DNA of 64,000 nt, from positions 124,001 through 188,000 of the forward strand of contig CAJOMU010000005.1 in assembly GCA_905235735.1 (NCBI GenBank). The letters run 5' to 3'. The first letter of the stretch is position 1; each line of letters starts with the position of its first letter. The stretch is from an uncultured Synergistales bacterium (GTDB taxonomy: Bacteria > Synergistota > Synergistia > Synergistales > Aminobacteriaceae). The notes beneath the pieces were generated by a model. It saw only the letters and a list, made by a program, of their open reading frames with translations. It made no database searches and had not been told where the DNA came from. Position numbers and translations under genes: made by a program. Positions 25,917-34,648 of this stretch are shown piece after piece.

Positions 25917-26621
25917 TTATGCGAATATCATCGTGAAGAATATAACATACACTAACGCAGGAAGCATATCACCGAGCTTCAATTTCGTAACCTTCAGCAA
26001 GTTTAATCCTATTCCCAGAATCATTAAGCCCCCTAAACCCGAAATGTTCGCGTACATGTCCGACGTAATGAATGGTTCTGCCCATACAGCAAGAAACGTT
26101 AATGCACCCTGATATATGAACATCGGAATGATAGAGAATATTACGCCCGTTCCAAGTGAACCCGCAAGAAGCATTGATGATATACCGTCCATTATGCCCT
26201 TCGTCATTAAGAGTTCAGGGTCATGTCGAATTCCATCATTGAACGCTCCTATTATCGCCATTGAGCCAACACAGAATAACAGTGTTGCATTCACAAAGCC
26301 CTGCGTGAAACTTGCATTTGATGCATGAAGTTTTGCTTTCAATGTGTCGCCGAGACTATTCAGTTTCATCTCAAGACCAAGAAGTTCACCTGTTACTGTC
26401 CCCGTTACCAGTGAAAGAAGAACTGCTATTGAATGTTTCGTGCCGAGCGTCATGTTAATCCCTACATACATTGTGAAAAGACCAAGACAATTAAATATCG
26501 TTGTCTGCATTTTCTCAGGGATAAACTTTCCTATGAATAATCCTAACAGACTTCCAATGAAAACAGTCAATGAATTAAATACTGTCCCGCCTGCAGGAAT
26601 TGCTTTGAAGATTTCAATCAT
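25917..26621 (-). CDS. DUF554 family membrane protein
   Basis: A 234-residue protein with about seven membrane helices. The opening PAGGTVFNSLTVFIGSLLGLFIGKFIP and the later FCVGSMAIIGAFNDGI are characteristic of DUF554 (YdfK/YqgA-like) proteins, whose function is unknown, possibly transport. The ATG at 26621 follows aaggag at 26635-26640. A -10-like TATAAT is visible on the minus strand at 26654-26659. It is a single gene. Confidence 0.85.
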   Translation of the reverse strand: MIEIFKAIPAGGTVFNSLTVFIGSLLGLFIGKFIPEKMQTTIFNCLGLFTMYVGINMTLGTKHSIAVLLSLVTGTVTGELLGLEMKLNSLGDTLKAKLHASNASFTQGFVNATLLFCVGSMAIIGAFNDGIRHDPELLMTKGIMDGISSMLLAGSLGTGVIFSIIPMFIYQGALTFLAVWAEPFITSDMYANISGLGGLMILGIGLNLLKVTKLKLGDMLPALVYVIFFTMIFA

Positions 26622-26679
26622 GATTCGTAGAATGCTCCTTATGTTTTCGCGTTATTATACGTGATAGAATTTATTTAAA

Positions 26680-27087
26680 ACAGCCAGAAAGCCCCTAGCT
26701 TTAGCTAGGGGGGATGAATAGCTTAATTTAATATAATTTTGTTATAATTTCTCATGCGTAATGGCAAATGAGATTGTAAAGTCGGAAAAACCATCAAGGG
26801 CAGGCCAACGTGTGGAGGACGTAATTTAAAGACCTTGCGTATCTGCGAAGCATCGAGCCAGGGAAGCCAGGTTGGGGTTGCTATTAGAAGCGTAGAGAGC
26901 GAGCACAGGGTAAAAAGGGCGGCAACTATGCAATGATTGAGGCATTAATCATAAAAATAAAAAAAGAGGAAGAATAAAATATGGTTGGGGCATCAGCCAT
27001 TGGAGGAGAACCCGTAAGACGCTCTACGGAGTGCAAGGTTTGTTGATACCAGAATCCCCCTGCTTTAGCTGTGGGGAGTATGTCAAG
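26680..27087 (+). mobile_element. tnpB-less IS200/IS605-like element (left and right ends with about 340 bases of non-coding core)
   Basis: The left end has a 9-bp hairpin GCCCCTAGC/GCTAGGGGG (26691-26712) followed by ATGAATAGC. The right end has a CCCC/GGGG hairpin with a CTGCTTTAGCTG tip (27055-27076) followed by AGTATGTCAAG, nearly the same as the solo palindrome at 5782. These subterminal hairpins are the hallmark of IS200/IS605 ends. Between them there is no intact transposase: a short frame at 26981-27046 (MVGASAIGGEPVRRSTEC) could be a remnant of a TnpB C-terminus, and the core 26750-26930 is GC-richer than its flanks and could fold into an RNA. It occupies the place directly upstream of ebfC. 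A TATAAT at 26743-26748 could be a promoter for the core. Confidence 0.6.
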
Positions 27088-27117
27088 CGTTCAAAATTCA
27101 ATTCAGGAGTGAAAATC

Positions 27118-27429
27118 ATGAATATAAACTCAATAATGAAACAGGCCAAACAAATGCAGTCAAAGATGATGCAAATTCAAGAGAAACTTGCTGATGAAAA
27201 AGTAGAAGCAAGTGTAGGCGGAGGAATGGTAACAGCAACTTTCACAGGACAGGGAGACATATTGAGCATAAAGATAGATCCCGAAGTAATTAACCCAGAT
27301 GATAAAGAGATGCTTGAAGATTTAGTTGTGTCAGCAGTGAGTGAGGGCTTGAAGAAAAGCAGAGAGTTAATGACTCAGCGTATGGGAGGATTAACAGGAG
27401 CACTCGGTGCTATGGGAATGGGGATGTAA
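27118..27429 (+). CDS. ebfC: YbaB/EbfC family nucleoid-associated protein
   Basis: A 103-residue protein. MKQAKQMQSKMMQIQEKL at the start and VEASVGGGMVTATFTGQGDILSIKIDPEVI are diagnostic of YbaB/EbfC, a small dimeric DNA-binding protein. The start is ATG 27118 with caggag at 27104-27109; the frame is open upstream into the mobile element but not convincingly coding. It precedes recR, as in most bacteria (dnaX-ebfC-recR). The usual dnaX is not upstream here. Confidence 0.93.
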   Translation: MNINSIMKQAKQMQSKMMQIQEKLADEKVEASVGGGMVTATFTGQGDILSIKIDPEVINPDDKEMLEDLVVSAVSEGLKKSRELMTQRMGGLTGALGAMGMGM

Positions 27430-27436
27430 ATCACGA

Positions 27437-28030
27437 ATGGATTCACTTAATGACTTAGTGAACATTCTCAAGAAACTTCCCGGATTAGGTACAAAAAGCT
27501 CACGACGAATCGCATACTATCTTCTGAAACAAGATGATAAATTTCTAGCTGAATTCAGCAGCTTAATTTCAAACCTCAGAAAGGGTTTATTTACCTGTGA
27601 TATATGCGGCAACCTTTCGCAGAAGAATCCATGTAACATATGTTCGGATAAACTGAGGGACAGAAATACAATGTGCGTAGTTGAAGACATAGAAGCACTC
27701 TCAGCATTTGAGCAGGCCGGAATATACAACGGGGTCTATCACGTTCTTGGCGAAAGGGTATCACCTCTTGACGGTGAAGATTTATCTGATAAGACGATCG
27801 AATCATTGAAAAGGCACATAAAGACTAATAAGCCTGACGAGATAATCATAGCGACGAATCCGATTCTTGAAGGTGATTTAACGTTCTACGCACTTCTTGA
27901 AATATTGAAGAATCTCGGTATCAAGAAAATATCGAGATTAGCATATGGTCTGCCTGTAGGAGGGTGCATTGAATTTGCAGACAAGATAACATTGCACACT
28001 GCATTAGATTCGCGGAGGCAGGTGATGTGA
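27437..28030 (+). CDS. recR: Recombination protein RecR
   Basis: A 197-residue protein. An N-terminal helix-hairpin-helix part (LPGLGTKSSRRIAYYLL), a zinc finger with Cys54, Cys57, Cys66 and Cys69, and a Toprim domain (MCVVEDIEALSAFEQAG ... GVYHVLGERVSPLDGE) are in the expected order. RecR works with RecFO to load RecA at gaps. ATG 27437 is 7 bases after the ebfC stop; an upstream in-frame start at 27407 would overlap ebfC and adds residues absent from the family. It overlaps ispDF by 4 bases. Confidence 0.95.
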   Translation: MDSLNDLVNILKKLPGLGTKSSRRIAYYLLKQDDKFLAEFSSLISNLRKGLFTCDICGNLSQKNPCNICSDKLRDRNTMCVVEDIEALSAFEQAGIYNGVYHVLGERVSPLDGEDLSDKTIESLKRHIKTNKPDEIIIATNPILEGDLTFYALLEILKNLGIKKISRLAYGLPVGGCIEFADKITLHTALDSRRQVM

Positions 28031-29151
28031 TTGTGAGTGAAAAGAGCGTATCATTCGTGATAGTTGCAGGCGGAAGCGGAATGAGGATGCGCGGTGAGAT
28101 GAAACAGTTCATGATGCTCGGAGGCCGTCCGTTATGGAGATGGAGCTATGACGTACTCACACCTGAAAACGTAAAAGAGGCAATTTTGGTAATTCCTCAG
28201 GGAAGCAAGATAAATCATGTTCCAGAAAGCTTAACAGTACCTTTGAAGATTGCTTACGGAGGAAAAGAACGTGCCGAATCCGTAATGAATGGATTGAAAG
28301 AGGCCAAGTGTGATTACGTTATGGTTCATGATGCAGCACGTCCATTCCTGAGCGTAAATCTGATTCGTTCACTGATTGACGCTACTGATGAAAATCATGG
28401 TGCAGTTCCAGTTCTTCCCGTTTCGGATTCATTGAAGAAGATTGACGATGATAATATCTCATGTGTTGACCGTGATGGATTGTATGTTACGCAGACCCCT
28501 CAAAGTTTCCCAAGAGAAAAGCTGATTGATTCACTGCGTGATAATCTCAAGGTTAAAGACGAGGCAGAAGCATGGATGAAAAAGGGACATGAATTGAGAT
28601 ATGTTGAAGGAGAGAGGCTGAACTTCAAAGTTACATGGCCTGAAGATATGATGATTTCACGAGCACTTACTGAAGGAATAACCAGAACAGGAACGGGCTA
28701 TGACATACATAGATTAGTGCCTGAACGAAAATTGATACTCGGAGGCATTGAGATTGATTCGCGTCTTGGCCTTCTTGGACATTCTGATGCTGATCTTCTT
28801 ACACATGCAGTTATGGATTCGATACTAGGTGCGGCTGGACTTCCTGACATAGGCAATATCTTTCCTGCGAGTGATGAGAAGTTCCGTGATGCTGACAGTA
28901 TAGAGTTATTGCGGGAGGTCATGAGTATGGTCAGTGCTGAAGGCTGGCATGTTGAGTTCGTTGACGCAGTTGTACAGGCACAAGTACCGAGACTGAATGC
29001 ATATAGAGACGCGATAATTGAGAGTATGAGACGGTTCTTTGAGTTCAATGTTAAGTTCAAATCCGCAGAACACATTGATGATTCAGGTGATGGATTATCT
29101 ATGTCATGCTGGGCAGCATCAACGTTAAGGAGGGCGGACATATGGCACTGA
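28027..29151 (+). CDS. ispDF: Bifunctional IspD/IspF isoprenoid enzyme
   Basis: A 374-residue fusion. The IspD part (about 1-220) has FVIVAGGSGMRM (nucleotide loop), VHDAARPFL and VTQTPQSF. The IspF part (about 222-374) begins with TGTGYDIHRLVPERKLILGG (metal-binding Asp-x-His) and contains LGHSDADLLTHAVMDSILGAA. Together they carry out the CTP-transfer and cyclisation steps of the MEP pathway from methylerythritol phosphate. The start is GTG 28027 (or GTG 28033), overlapping recR. A fused IspDF is found in several bacterial lineages. Confidence 0.94.
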   Translation: MIVSEKSVSFVIVAGGSGMRMRGEMKQFMMLGGRPLWRWSYDVLTPENVKEAILVIPQGSKINHVPESLTVPLKIAYGGKERAESVMNGLKEAKCDYVMVHDAARPFLSVNLIRSLIDATDENHGAVPVLPVSDSLKKIDDDNISCVDRDGLYVTQTPQSFPREKLIDSLRDNLKVKDEAEAWMKKGHELRYVEGERLNFKVTWPEDMMISRALTEGITRTGTGYDIHRLVPERKLILGGIEIDSRLGLLGHSDADLLTHAVMDSILGAAGLPDIGNIFPASDEKFRDADSIELLREVMSMVSAEGWHVEFVDAVVQAQVPRLNAYRDAIIESMRRFFEFNVKFKSAEHIDDSGDGLSMSCWAASTLRRADIWH

Positions 29152-29327
29152 AAATTTCGCACAACATAGAATGCGACAATAAATTATGGCTTGGAGAGGT
29201 TGCACTGAATGACTTTGAAGAGTATATCCTGACAGATGATATTATGATTCCTCCGCTGTTTGATTCGTACAGTGATTTCATTGAACATTCATGGTCTGAT
29301 TTTGTGGAGGACAGTTTATATTCGTGA
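29142..29327 (+). CDS. Small acidic protein between ispDF and tsaD
   Basis: A 61-residue protein I do not recognise. It is acidic and aromatic (WLGEVALNDFEEYILTDD, then DSYSDFIEHSWSDFVEDSLYS) with no Cys and no membrane helix. ATG 29142 has an excellent ribosome site (aaggaggg, 29127-29134). It overlaps the end of ispDF by 10 bases and runs into the tsaD start (TGATG), so it is coupled to both and very likely translated. Confidence 0.65.
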   Translation: MALKISHNIECDNKLWLGEVALNDFEEYILTDDIMIPPLFDSYSDFIEHSWSDFVEDSLYS

Positions 29328-30319
29328 TGTTGACACTTGGAATAGAAACGAGCTGTGATGATACGGGAGTATCAATCATTCGAGATGAACGCGAAGTATT
29401 ATGTGAATTGCTGTCCAGCCAGATAAAAGATCATTCGCGATTCGGAGGAGTGATACCTGAATTCGCCGCACGTAAACATCTTGAGAATTTGCTTCCGTTA
29501 GTTGATGCCGCACTGAATGAATGCAGTATCAGAGGCCAAGACCTAAACTTGATTGCAGTAACGCGCGGGCCAGGACTTATGGGTTCATTGATTGTGGGAG
29601 TGATGACAGCACGAGCATTATCGCAGTCATGGAATGTTCCGTTAATCGGAGTGAATCATCTTGAAGGTCATTTATTCGCACCTCTCGTTGATGCTGAAGA
29701 CTTAGAGCCTCCTTTCTTGTCGCTGATAGTTTCGGGAGGACACACAGAGATAATCTGCGTACATGAATTCGGGAAGTATGAGCTTCTTGGTGAAACGAGA
29801 GATGATGCCGCAGGTGAAGCATACGATAAGGCCGCGAGAATTTTAGGACTGAAATATCCCGGAGGCCCGGAGATTGATAAACTTGCGAAGACAGGAGACC
29901 CTTACGCATTCGATTTCCCGATTCCATTGAGGAATACACATGAAGTTGAATTCAGTTTCAGCGGATTGAAGACGGCATTATTATGGCAGGTGAAGAAGTT
30001 CGAGAATGACTGCGTGAACATACCAATGAATGATTTGTGCGCATCATTTCAGCGTGCAGTAACGGAGGCGTTGATGTCGAAGGTGAATCTTGCTGTGCGT
30101 CTCACTGGCATAAAGAGAGTTTCAGCATCAGGAGGAGTATCAGCGAATAGTGCATTGCGTGAGGCGTTGAGTTCAGCAAAAGGTTTCCGTGCGTGGCTTC
30201 CGAAATTGAATCGCTGTACGGATAATGCGGTTATGATTGCTATGGCGGGTCATAATGCATGGAAGAGAGGAAAGGTTTGCGGTGATGTTATGCCGAATCC
30301 ATCACTGCATGATTTATAA
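29324..30319 (+). CDS. tsaD: tRNA N6-adenosine threonylcarbamoyltransferase
   Basis: A 331-residue protein of the Kae1/TsaD family. LGIETSCDDTGVSI at the start is the ASKHA nucleotide-binding loop, and His112 and His116 in NHLEGH bind the metal. It also shows SLIVSGGHTE, GEAYDKAARILGL and SASGGVSAN. With TsaB and TsaE it adds the threonylcarbamoyl group to A37 of ANN-decoding tRNAs. The start is GTG 29324 or the next codon ATG 29327; ggagg lies at 29306-29310. The start overlaps the stop of the small gene before it. Confidence 0.95.
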   Translation: MMLTLGIETSCDDTGVSIIRDEREVLCELLSSQIKDHSRFGGVIPEFAARKHLENLLPLVDAALNECSIRGQDLNLIAVTRGPGLMGSLIVGVMTARALSQSWNVPLIGVNHLEGHLFAPLVDAEDLEPPFLSLIVSGGHTEIICVHEFGKYELLGETRDDAAGEAYDKAARILGLKYPGGPEIDKLAKTGDPYAFDFPIPLRNTHEVEFSFSGLKTALLWQVKKFENDCVNIPMNDLCASFQRAVTEALMSKVNLAVRLTGIKRVSASGGVSANSALREALSSAKGFRAWLPKLNRCTDNAVMIAMAGHNAWKRGKVCGDVMPNPSLHDL

Positions 30320-30347
30320 TGAATTCATAAAAATGGAGGTTGACAAA

Positions 30348-31184
30348 ATGAAAAGTTCATGCATAATTGAACAGAACAGAACAGAACAGAACAGAACAGA
30401 ACAGAACAGAACAGAACAGAACAGCTTACGTGCGCTCTTACGCAGGAGTAGTTTACTTCACAAGTGTGTTCATTCTATTCGTGTAATCCGAAATTACTTC
30501 CGATACAGCAAATTCTGGAAGCCGTACAATGAGATGTTTGCATCTAAGGTGTGTCTTGAGATAGGTGGCCCTTCAGCACTGTTTTCACCGATTTACCTCA
30601 AGTGCAAATTTTGTGATGGTGTGAATTTCAGCGCAAATACAGTTTGGTGGAAAAAAGGAAGTTCTGAGAAGTATACGTACAGCTTTTTGACGCTTGGAGA
30701 TTTATACATAGCTGATGCTGTGAAAATAGATTGCCTTCATGATGCTTCATATGATTTTGTCATGTCATCGAATAACCTTGAACACATAGCCAACCCCATC
30801 AAAGCACTCAAGGAAATGACAAGAGTACTCAAATCCGGCGGAAGTATTGTGATACTCGTCCCAGATAAACAATACACGTTTGACCACAGACGAGAATACA
30901 CCAGTTTTGAACACATGCTCGAAGACTACGAGAATGATACGCCTGAAACAGACCTTACGCACCTTCCAGAAATTCTTGAACTTCATGATTTGTCTATGGA
31001 TCTTCCGGCTGGAGATATTGAAAATTTTCGTAAACGTTCTGAACTCAACTACGAGAACAGATGCCTTCATCAACATGTATTTTCTGAGGACAGCCTGAAG
31101 AGGATATTTGAGTATTTAGGTATTGAGGTTATTAATTGCTGTAAGTGTTTCCAGAATTACATGATAGCAGGCAAAAAAGTATAA
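30348..31184 (+). CDS. SAM-dependent methyltransferase with an in-frame pentanucleotide repeat (probably phase-variable)
   Basis: A 278-residue protein. After MKSSCIIEQ, residues 10-28 are made of NRTEQ units encoded by eleven AACAG repeats. The following class I methyltransferase domain has VCLEIGGPS (SAM-binding motif I), DLYIADAVKID, SNNLEHIANPIKALKEM and LKSGGSIVILVPD. ATG 30348 has ggagg at 30335-30339; the repeats begin 22 bases into the gene and the frame is open (ON) in this copy. Gaining or losing one 5-base unit would shift the frame. The next gene is a membrane acyltransferase, so the substrate is probably a surface glycan. The methyl acceptor is unknown. Confidence 0.8.
   Translation: MKSSCIIEQNRTEQNRTEQNRTEQNSLRALLRRSSLLHKCVHSIRVIRNYFRYSKFWKPYNEMFASKVCLEIGGPSALFSPIYLKCKFCDGVNFSANTVWWKKGSSEKYTYSFLTLGDLYIADAVKIDCLHDASYDFVMSSNNLEHIANPIKALKEMTRVLKSGGSIVILVPDKQYTFDHRREYTSFEHMLEDYENDTPETDLTHLPEILELHDLSMDLPAGDIENFRKRSELNYENRCLHQHVFSEDSLKRIFEYLGIEVINCCKCFQNYMIAGKKV
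30370..30424 (+). repeat. Simple sequence repeat (AACAG)x11 inside the methyltransferase gene
   Basis: Eleven perfect tandem copies of AACAG (55 bases). As 5 is not a multiple of 3, each slippage event changes the reading frame, except changes of three units, which add or remove NRTEQ. Its position near the start codon is typical of phase-variable contingency genes. Confidence 0.95.
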
Positions 31185-31226
31185 TGTGCGTGTAGAATAT
31201 CAGCAGTAAGGTTAAGGAGTGAAAAT

Positions 31227-32243
31227 ATGTTCGGCCATGAAAGAATAAGCTATCTCGATTCTCTGAAAGTATTATCTGCATTCTGCGTCGTATTCATTCA
31301 TTCAGCTTCTGGTGTATGGCATGAATCCGATGTGTATTCCTTCGAGTATTTCATAATCAACATATACGAAGGTCTAATCAGATGGTGCGTACCTGTATTC
31401 GCTATGATAAGCGGCGCAATTTTCCTCAGAAAGGACATAACGATACGAGAACTCTTCAGCAAATATATTCTCAGAATCTTTACGGCATTCATATTCTGGT
31501 CAGTGTTCTATGCATTGATTCATTATCACGTCAATGAAGATTTCAACATGGCCGTTACTCTCCTCATTATCGGCTATTTTCATATGTGGTATCTCCCAAT
31601 GACAATGACACTGTATGCAGTAACTCCATTCATGAAATTAATCTCGCAGTCAGAATCACTCGCGAAATATTTTCTCGTTCTCTCATGCATTGCGTTTCTT
31701 GCATTCCCTCAGACAATCAATACAACACTGCTATTCTCTGGCCTTTATGGTGATATATTGTCTCAGTTATCCGGCAAATTTTACTTCAGTCTTGCAGGAG
31801 GCTTCACAGGATATTTTCTTCTTGGTTATGTGCTGAGTGTGATTGAAATTGATTCTAGACTTGAGAAACTGATATATATTCTGGGGATTGCAGGCTTCAT
31901 TATGACGGTCGTATTCTCTCATATTGCATCAGTCATGATGAACGAACCAGACCAGAGATTTTATGACGCAATGAACATTCATATTATGCTTGAGAGCGTT
32001 GCAGTCTTCGTGTATTTCAGGAAGCATAATCTCAGCAGTGAATTTCTGAGCAGAATATCGCGTTACAGTTTGGGAGCATATCTCGTACATGCTGAAGTTC
32101 TACGATGGGCACGCATGATGAATCTCTTTTCATTCTGTCCGTTAATCTCCATTCCAGTTGTATCACTTGCTGTACTGGTCATCTCGTATGCATTATCGGC
32201 ACTGCTGAATCACATTCCATTCATCAACAGGTATATCGTGTAA
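31227..32243 (+). CDS. Acyltransferase family 3 membrane protein
   Basis: A 338-residue protein with about ten membrane helices. RISYLDSLKVLSAFCVVFIHSASG near the start is the acyltransferase-3 signature with the conserved His (FIHS). Members acetylate or succinylate sugars of cell-surface polysaccharides, peptidoglycan or lipids. ATG follows aaggag at 31214-31219. It lies 42 bases after the repeat-containing methyltransferase, and the two interrupt an otherwise housekeeping gene run (tsaD, radA), suggesting a later insertion for surface modification. Substrate unknown. Confidence 0.85.
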   Translation: MFGHERISYLDSLKVLSAFCVVFIHSASGVWHESDVYSFEYFIINIYEGLIRWCVPVFAMISGAIFLRKDITIRELFSKYILRIFTAFIFWSVFYALIHYHVNEDFNMAVTLLIIGYFHMWYLPMTMTLYAVTPFMKLISQSESLAKYFLVLSCIAFLAFPQTINTTLLFSGLYGDILSQLSGKFYFSLAGGFTGYFLLGYVLSVIEIDSRLEKLIYILGIAGFIMTVVFSHIASVMMNEPDQRFYDAMNIHIMLESVAVFVYFRKHNLSSEFLSRISRYSLGAYLVHAEVLRWARMMNLFSFCPLISIPVVSLAVLVISYALSALLNHIPFINRYIV

Positions 32244-32245
32244 TC

Positions 32246-33592
32246 ATGGCCTCAGCGAACATCACAAAATACATTTGCACAGAATGCGGAAGCATAACGA
32301 CAACTAAGACGGGTAAATGTTCATCATGCGGTTCATGGGGAACTCTCGAAGTCCTTAATGAATCACCAAAGCCAAAATCGAATCAGCCTAGCGTAAAGAT
32401 AATTAGTGCGTCAGATGTGAAAGCTCCGAAGAGAATATCAACATGCATAACTGAACTTGACCGTGTACTTGGAGGCGGATTAGTTCCCGGAGGAGTTGTG
32501 TTAATCGGAGGTCAGCCAGGTATCGGAAAATCAACGCTCTTATTGCAGGCGGCAGGAAGTGTAGCGAAGAATTATGATATTCCTGTACTCTATATCTCAG
32601 GTGAGGAATCAGATGCACAGGTATCATTACGTGCTTCAAGGATAAATACCATGTCTGAGAAATTGTATCTCTATTCCGGCTCAAATCTTGAAGAGGCATT
32701 AAGCAGTCTTGATTCTAATTCATTCGCATTCTTTGTTCTCGATAGTGTGCAGGCAATGAGTGCGGATAGTAATTCAGGCTGGCCCGGAACAGTTACGCAG
32801 GTACGTGCAGTAGCACAGAGGGTGATTGACTGTGCACGTGATAAAAACATTCCGGCGGTCTTAATCGGACATATCACGAAGGACGGAAAAATTGCAGGCC
32901 CTATGATGCTTGAACATATGGTTGATACTGTCCTGAACTTTTACGGTGAAGGATACTCATCATACAGAATGCTTCGTGCAGTGAAGAATCGTTACGGCAG
33001 TACAGATGAACTTGGAATATTCGAGATGAATGAAGACGGATTGACTCCCGTGAAAGATAAGAGCGGATTATATTGGAATCGCGATGATGTATCTGTACCC
33101 GGAGTAGCAATGACGATAGCACTTGAGGGAAATACACCATTAGCGGCAGAAATTCAGACGTTATCAGCGAGGACTATATTCCCATATCCGAGACGTACAT
33201 CAAGAGGGATTGAGCTTAATCGTTTTCAGTTGTTGACCGCAGTAATCGACAGACGATGCAATATCTCAACGGGAAATCATGATCTGTATATCAATGTTGC
33301 AGGGGGATTAACGCTTTCAGACCCTTCTGCGGATCTCCCGTCATGTGCGGCAATAGCATCATCATTGAGAAATATTTCGTTGCAGTCAGGAACATGCTGG
33401 TTAGGTGAAGTTGGACTTGCGGGAGAGATTCGTCCAGTAACGCGAATAGATTTGAGGCTGAAGGAGGCGGCACGTTTAGGTTTTCACAGTGCGGTTGTGA
33501 GTTCGAGGGAGAGAATCAAATTTGACGGCATAAAGATAATTTCTGTGTCGCATATTGACGATGCACTTTCGGATATTCTGAGTAAACGCTAA
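32246..33592 (+). CDS. radA: DNA repair protein RadA
   Basis: A 448-residue protein. The N-terminal zinc finger uses Cys11, Cys14, Cys25 and Cys28; the RecA-like ATPase domain has Walker A GQPGIGKST (89-97) and the RadA-specific KNRYGSTDELGIFEM; the C-terminal Lon-like domain shows DLYINVAGGLTLSDPSADLP. RadA helps process recombination intermediates. ATG 32246 is 2 bases after the acyltransferase stop. An upstream in-frame start would lie inside that gene and is rejected. Confidence 0.95.
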   Translation: MASANITKYICTECGSITTTKTGKCSSCGSWGTLEVLNESPKPKSNQPSVKIISASDVKAPKRISTCITELDRVLGGGLVPGGVVLIGGQPGIGKSTLLLQAAGSVAKNYDIPVLYISGEESDAQVSLRASRINTMSEKLYLYSGSNLEEALSSLDSNSFAFFVLDSVQAMSADSNSGWPGTVTQVRAVAQRVIDCARDKNIPAVLIGHITKDGKIAGPMMLEHMVDTVLNFYGEGYSSYRMLRAVKNRYGSTDELGIFEMNEDGLTPVKDKSGLYWNRDDVSVPGVAMTIALEGNTPLAAEIQTLSARTIFPYPRRTSRGIELNRFQLLTAVIDRRCNISTGNHDLYINVAGGLTLSDPSADLPSCAAIASSLRNISLQSGTCWLGEVGLAGEIRPVTRIDLRLKEAARLGFHSAVVSSRERIKFDGIKIISVSHIDDALSDILSKR

Positions 33593-34620
33593 TTCCAATC
33601 AAAACCAGTCGGAATATTATGCAGTTTCCAAGATGCACGCGACATGTAGATGGTGTAACTTGCATACTCTGATTTCCAGTATTCAGAAGGCCATGCAGAT
33701 GGTTTCTGTGTATTCTTTGAGGTATTATTGCCTCCGCTTGCGAGAACGTACATATCAAGAATATTTTGTGATGTGTCGAGTTCAAAATAAACTTCAAGTA
33801 TGCCTTCTTCATTTGAGTATTCACCTGCCCATATGCCCCCATTATCTTCAGTTCCGAAACGCTTAAACTTAAAATTTTGCCCCTCAACAAAAAATCTTTC
33901 ACACTTTAGATATAGCAATTCATCGCCAGGATAAACTTCAACGTAAGGTGTTGATGATGTATTTGTTTGCAGGTTAAGTTTGAAACGTCCATTGTCTTTT
34001 GGTGTAGTCTGGATATAAAGAGGTTTTCCTGCTCCTACCATAACTGTGTAGCTGTTCAGAGAGTTCTTTGAAGCATATGGTGAGAAGTCTGAAGCATTAT
34101 AATCTATCTTCCCTGATGAACCTGTAACAAAACCTACTTCTGTTGCATTCTGAGAAACAGTTATAGGAATATTTTTCCCGCTTTTGTCAGGGCTTTCTAT
34201 TGTATTGATTGTGAAGTTTAATCCTTCTGAAGGTCTCTGTGTGTAAAGCAAAGTTAATCTGTTACCCTTAAATTTTTTGTCGCTATCATCTACGGCTTTA
34301 TAGTTCCAGTTATCCTGTGTTACAGCAACAGGCAGAGTTAAATTTTTATTTTCAAGCAGTGCTGAACTGAGAGGATACAAAGAATCTCTAACTTCAGATG
34401 AATTATCACATTCACGAAGTCCTAAACCCACATTCCTGATTCGCGCATCAACATACGCAATCACTTTCTTTCCCTTCTGACGTGCCGCAAGAGTCTGCTG
34501 CGTCCTGGTGTAGAATGACAGCATAAGATAAAACGATGTGCACAAGGTCAAAATGAATACCGCCTGAAGAGCCATACCTGTTAGAATTTCAACAAGAATA
34601 AAAGCCTTAGAACGTTTCAT
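33589..34620 (-). CDS. Prepilin-like (pseudopilin) protein, PilW-type
   Basis: A 343-residue protein starting MKRSKAFILVEILTGMALQ: a short basic leader, a probable prepilin cleavage before or after Ala6, the Glu five residues into the mature part and a hydrophobic helix (about 7-30). This is the type IV prepilin/pseudopilin layout, although the residue before the cleavage is Lys rather than Gly. The rest is a large secreted beta-rich domain, as in minor pilins such as PilW. ATG 34620 is favoured over the one at 34629 by spacing to aaggtg. No other pilus genes are near. The stop overlaps the convergent radA end by 4 bases. Confidence 0.65.
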   Translation of the reverse strand: MKRSKAFILVEILTGMALQAVFILTLCTSFYLMLSFYTRTQQTLAARQKGKKVIAYVDARIRNVGLGLRECDNSSEVRDSLYPLSSALLENKNLTLPVAVTQDNWNYKAVDDSDKKFKGNRLTLLYTQRPSEGLNFTINTIESPDKSGKNIPITVSQNATEVGFVTGSSGKIDYNASDFSPYASKNSLNSYTVMVGAGKPLYIQTTPKDNGRFKLNLQTNTSSTPYVEVYPGDELLYLKCERFFVEGQNFKFKRFGTEDNGGIWAGEYSNEEGILEVYFELDTSQNILDMYVLASGGNNTSKNTQKPSAWPSEYWKSEYASYTIYMSRASWKLHNIPTGFDWN

Positions 34621-34648
34621 AAAATACATGCACCTTTTAAGTAATGAT

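Noticed and set aside
26750-26950. SRP (4.5S) RNA upstream of ebfC-recR
   Set aside because: The invariant SRP core (GGTCAGG...GGAAGCAGCC) is absent.
30361-30424. Possible CRISPR array
   Set aside because: The repeat is a 5-base tandem unit with no spacers; I saw no CRISPR array in the window.
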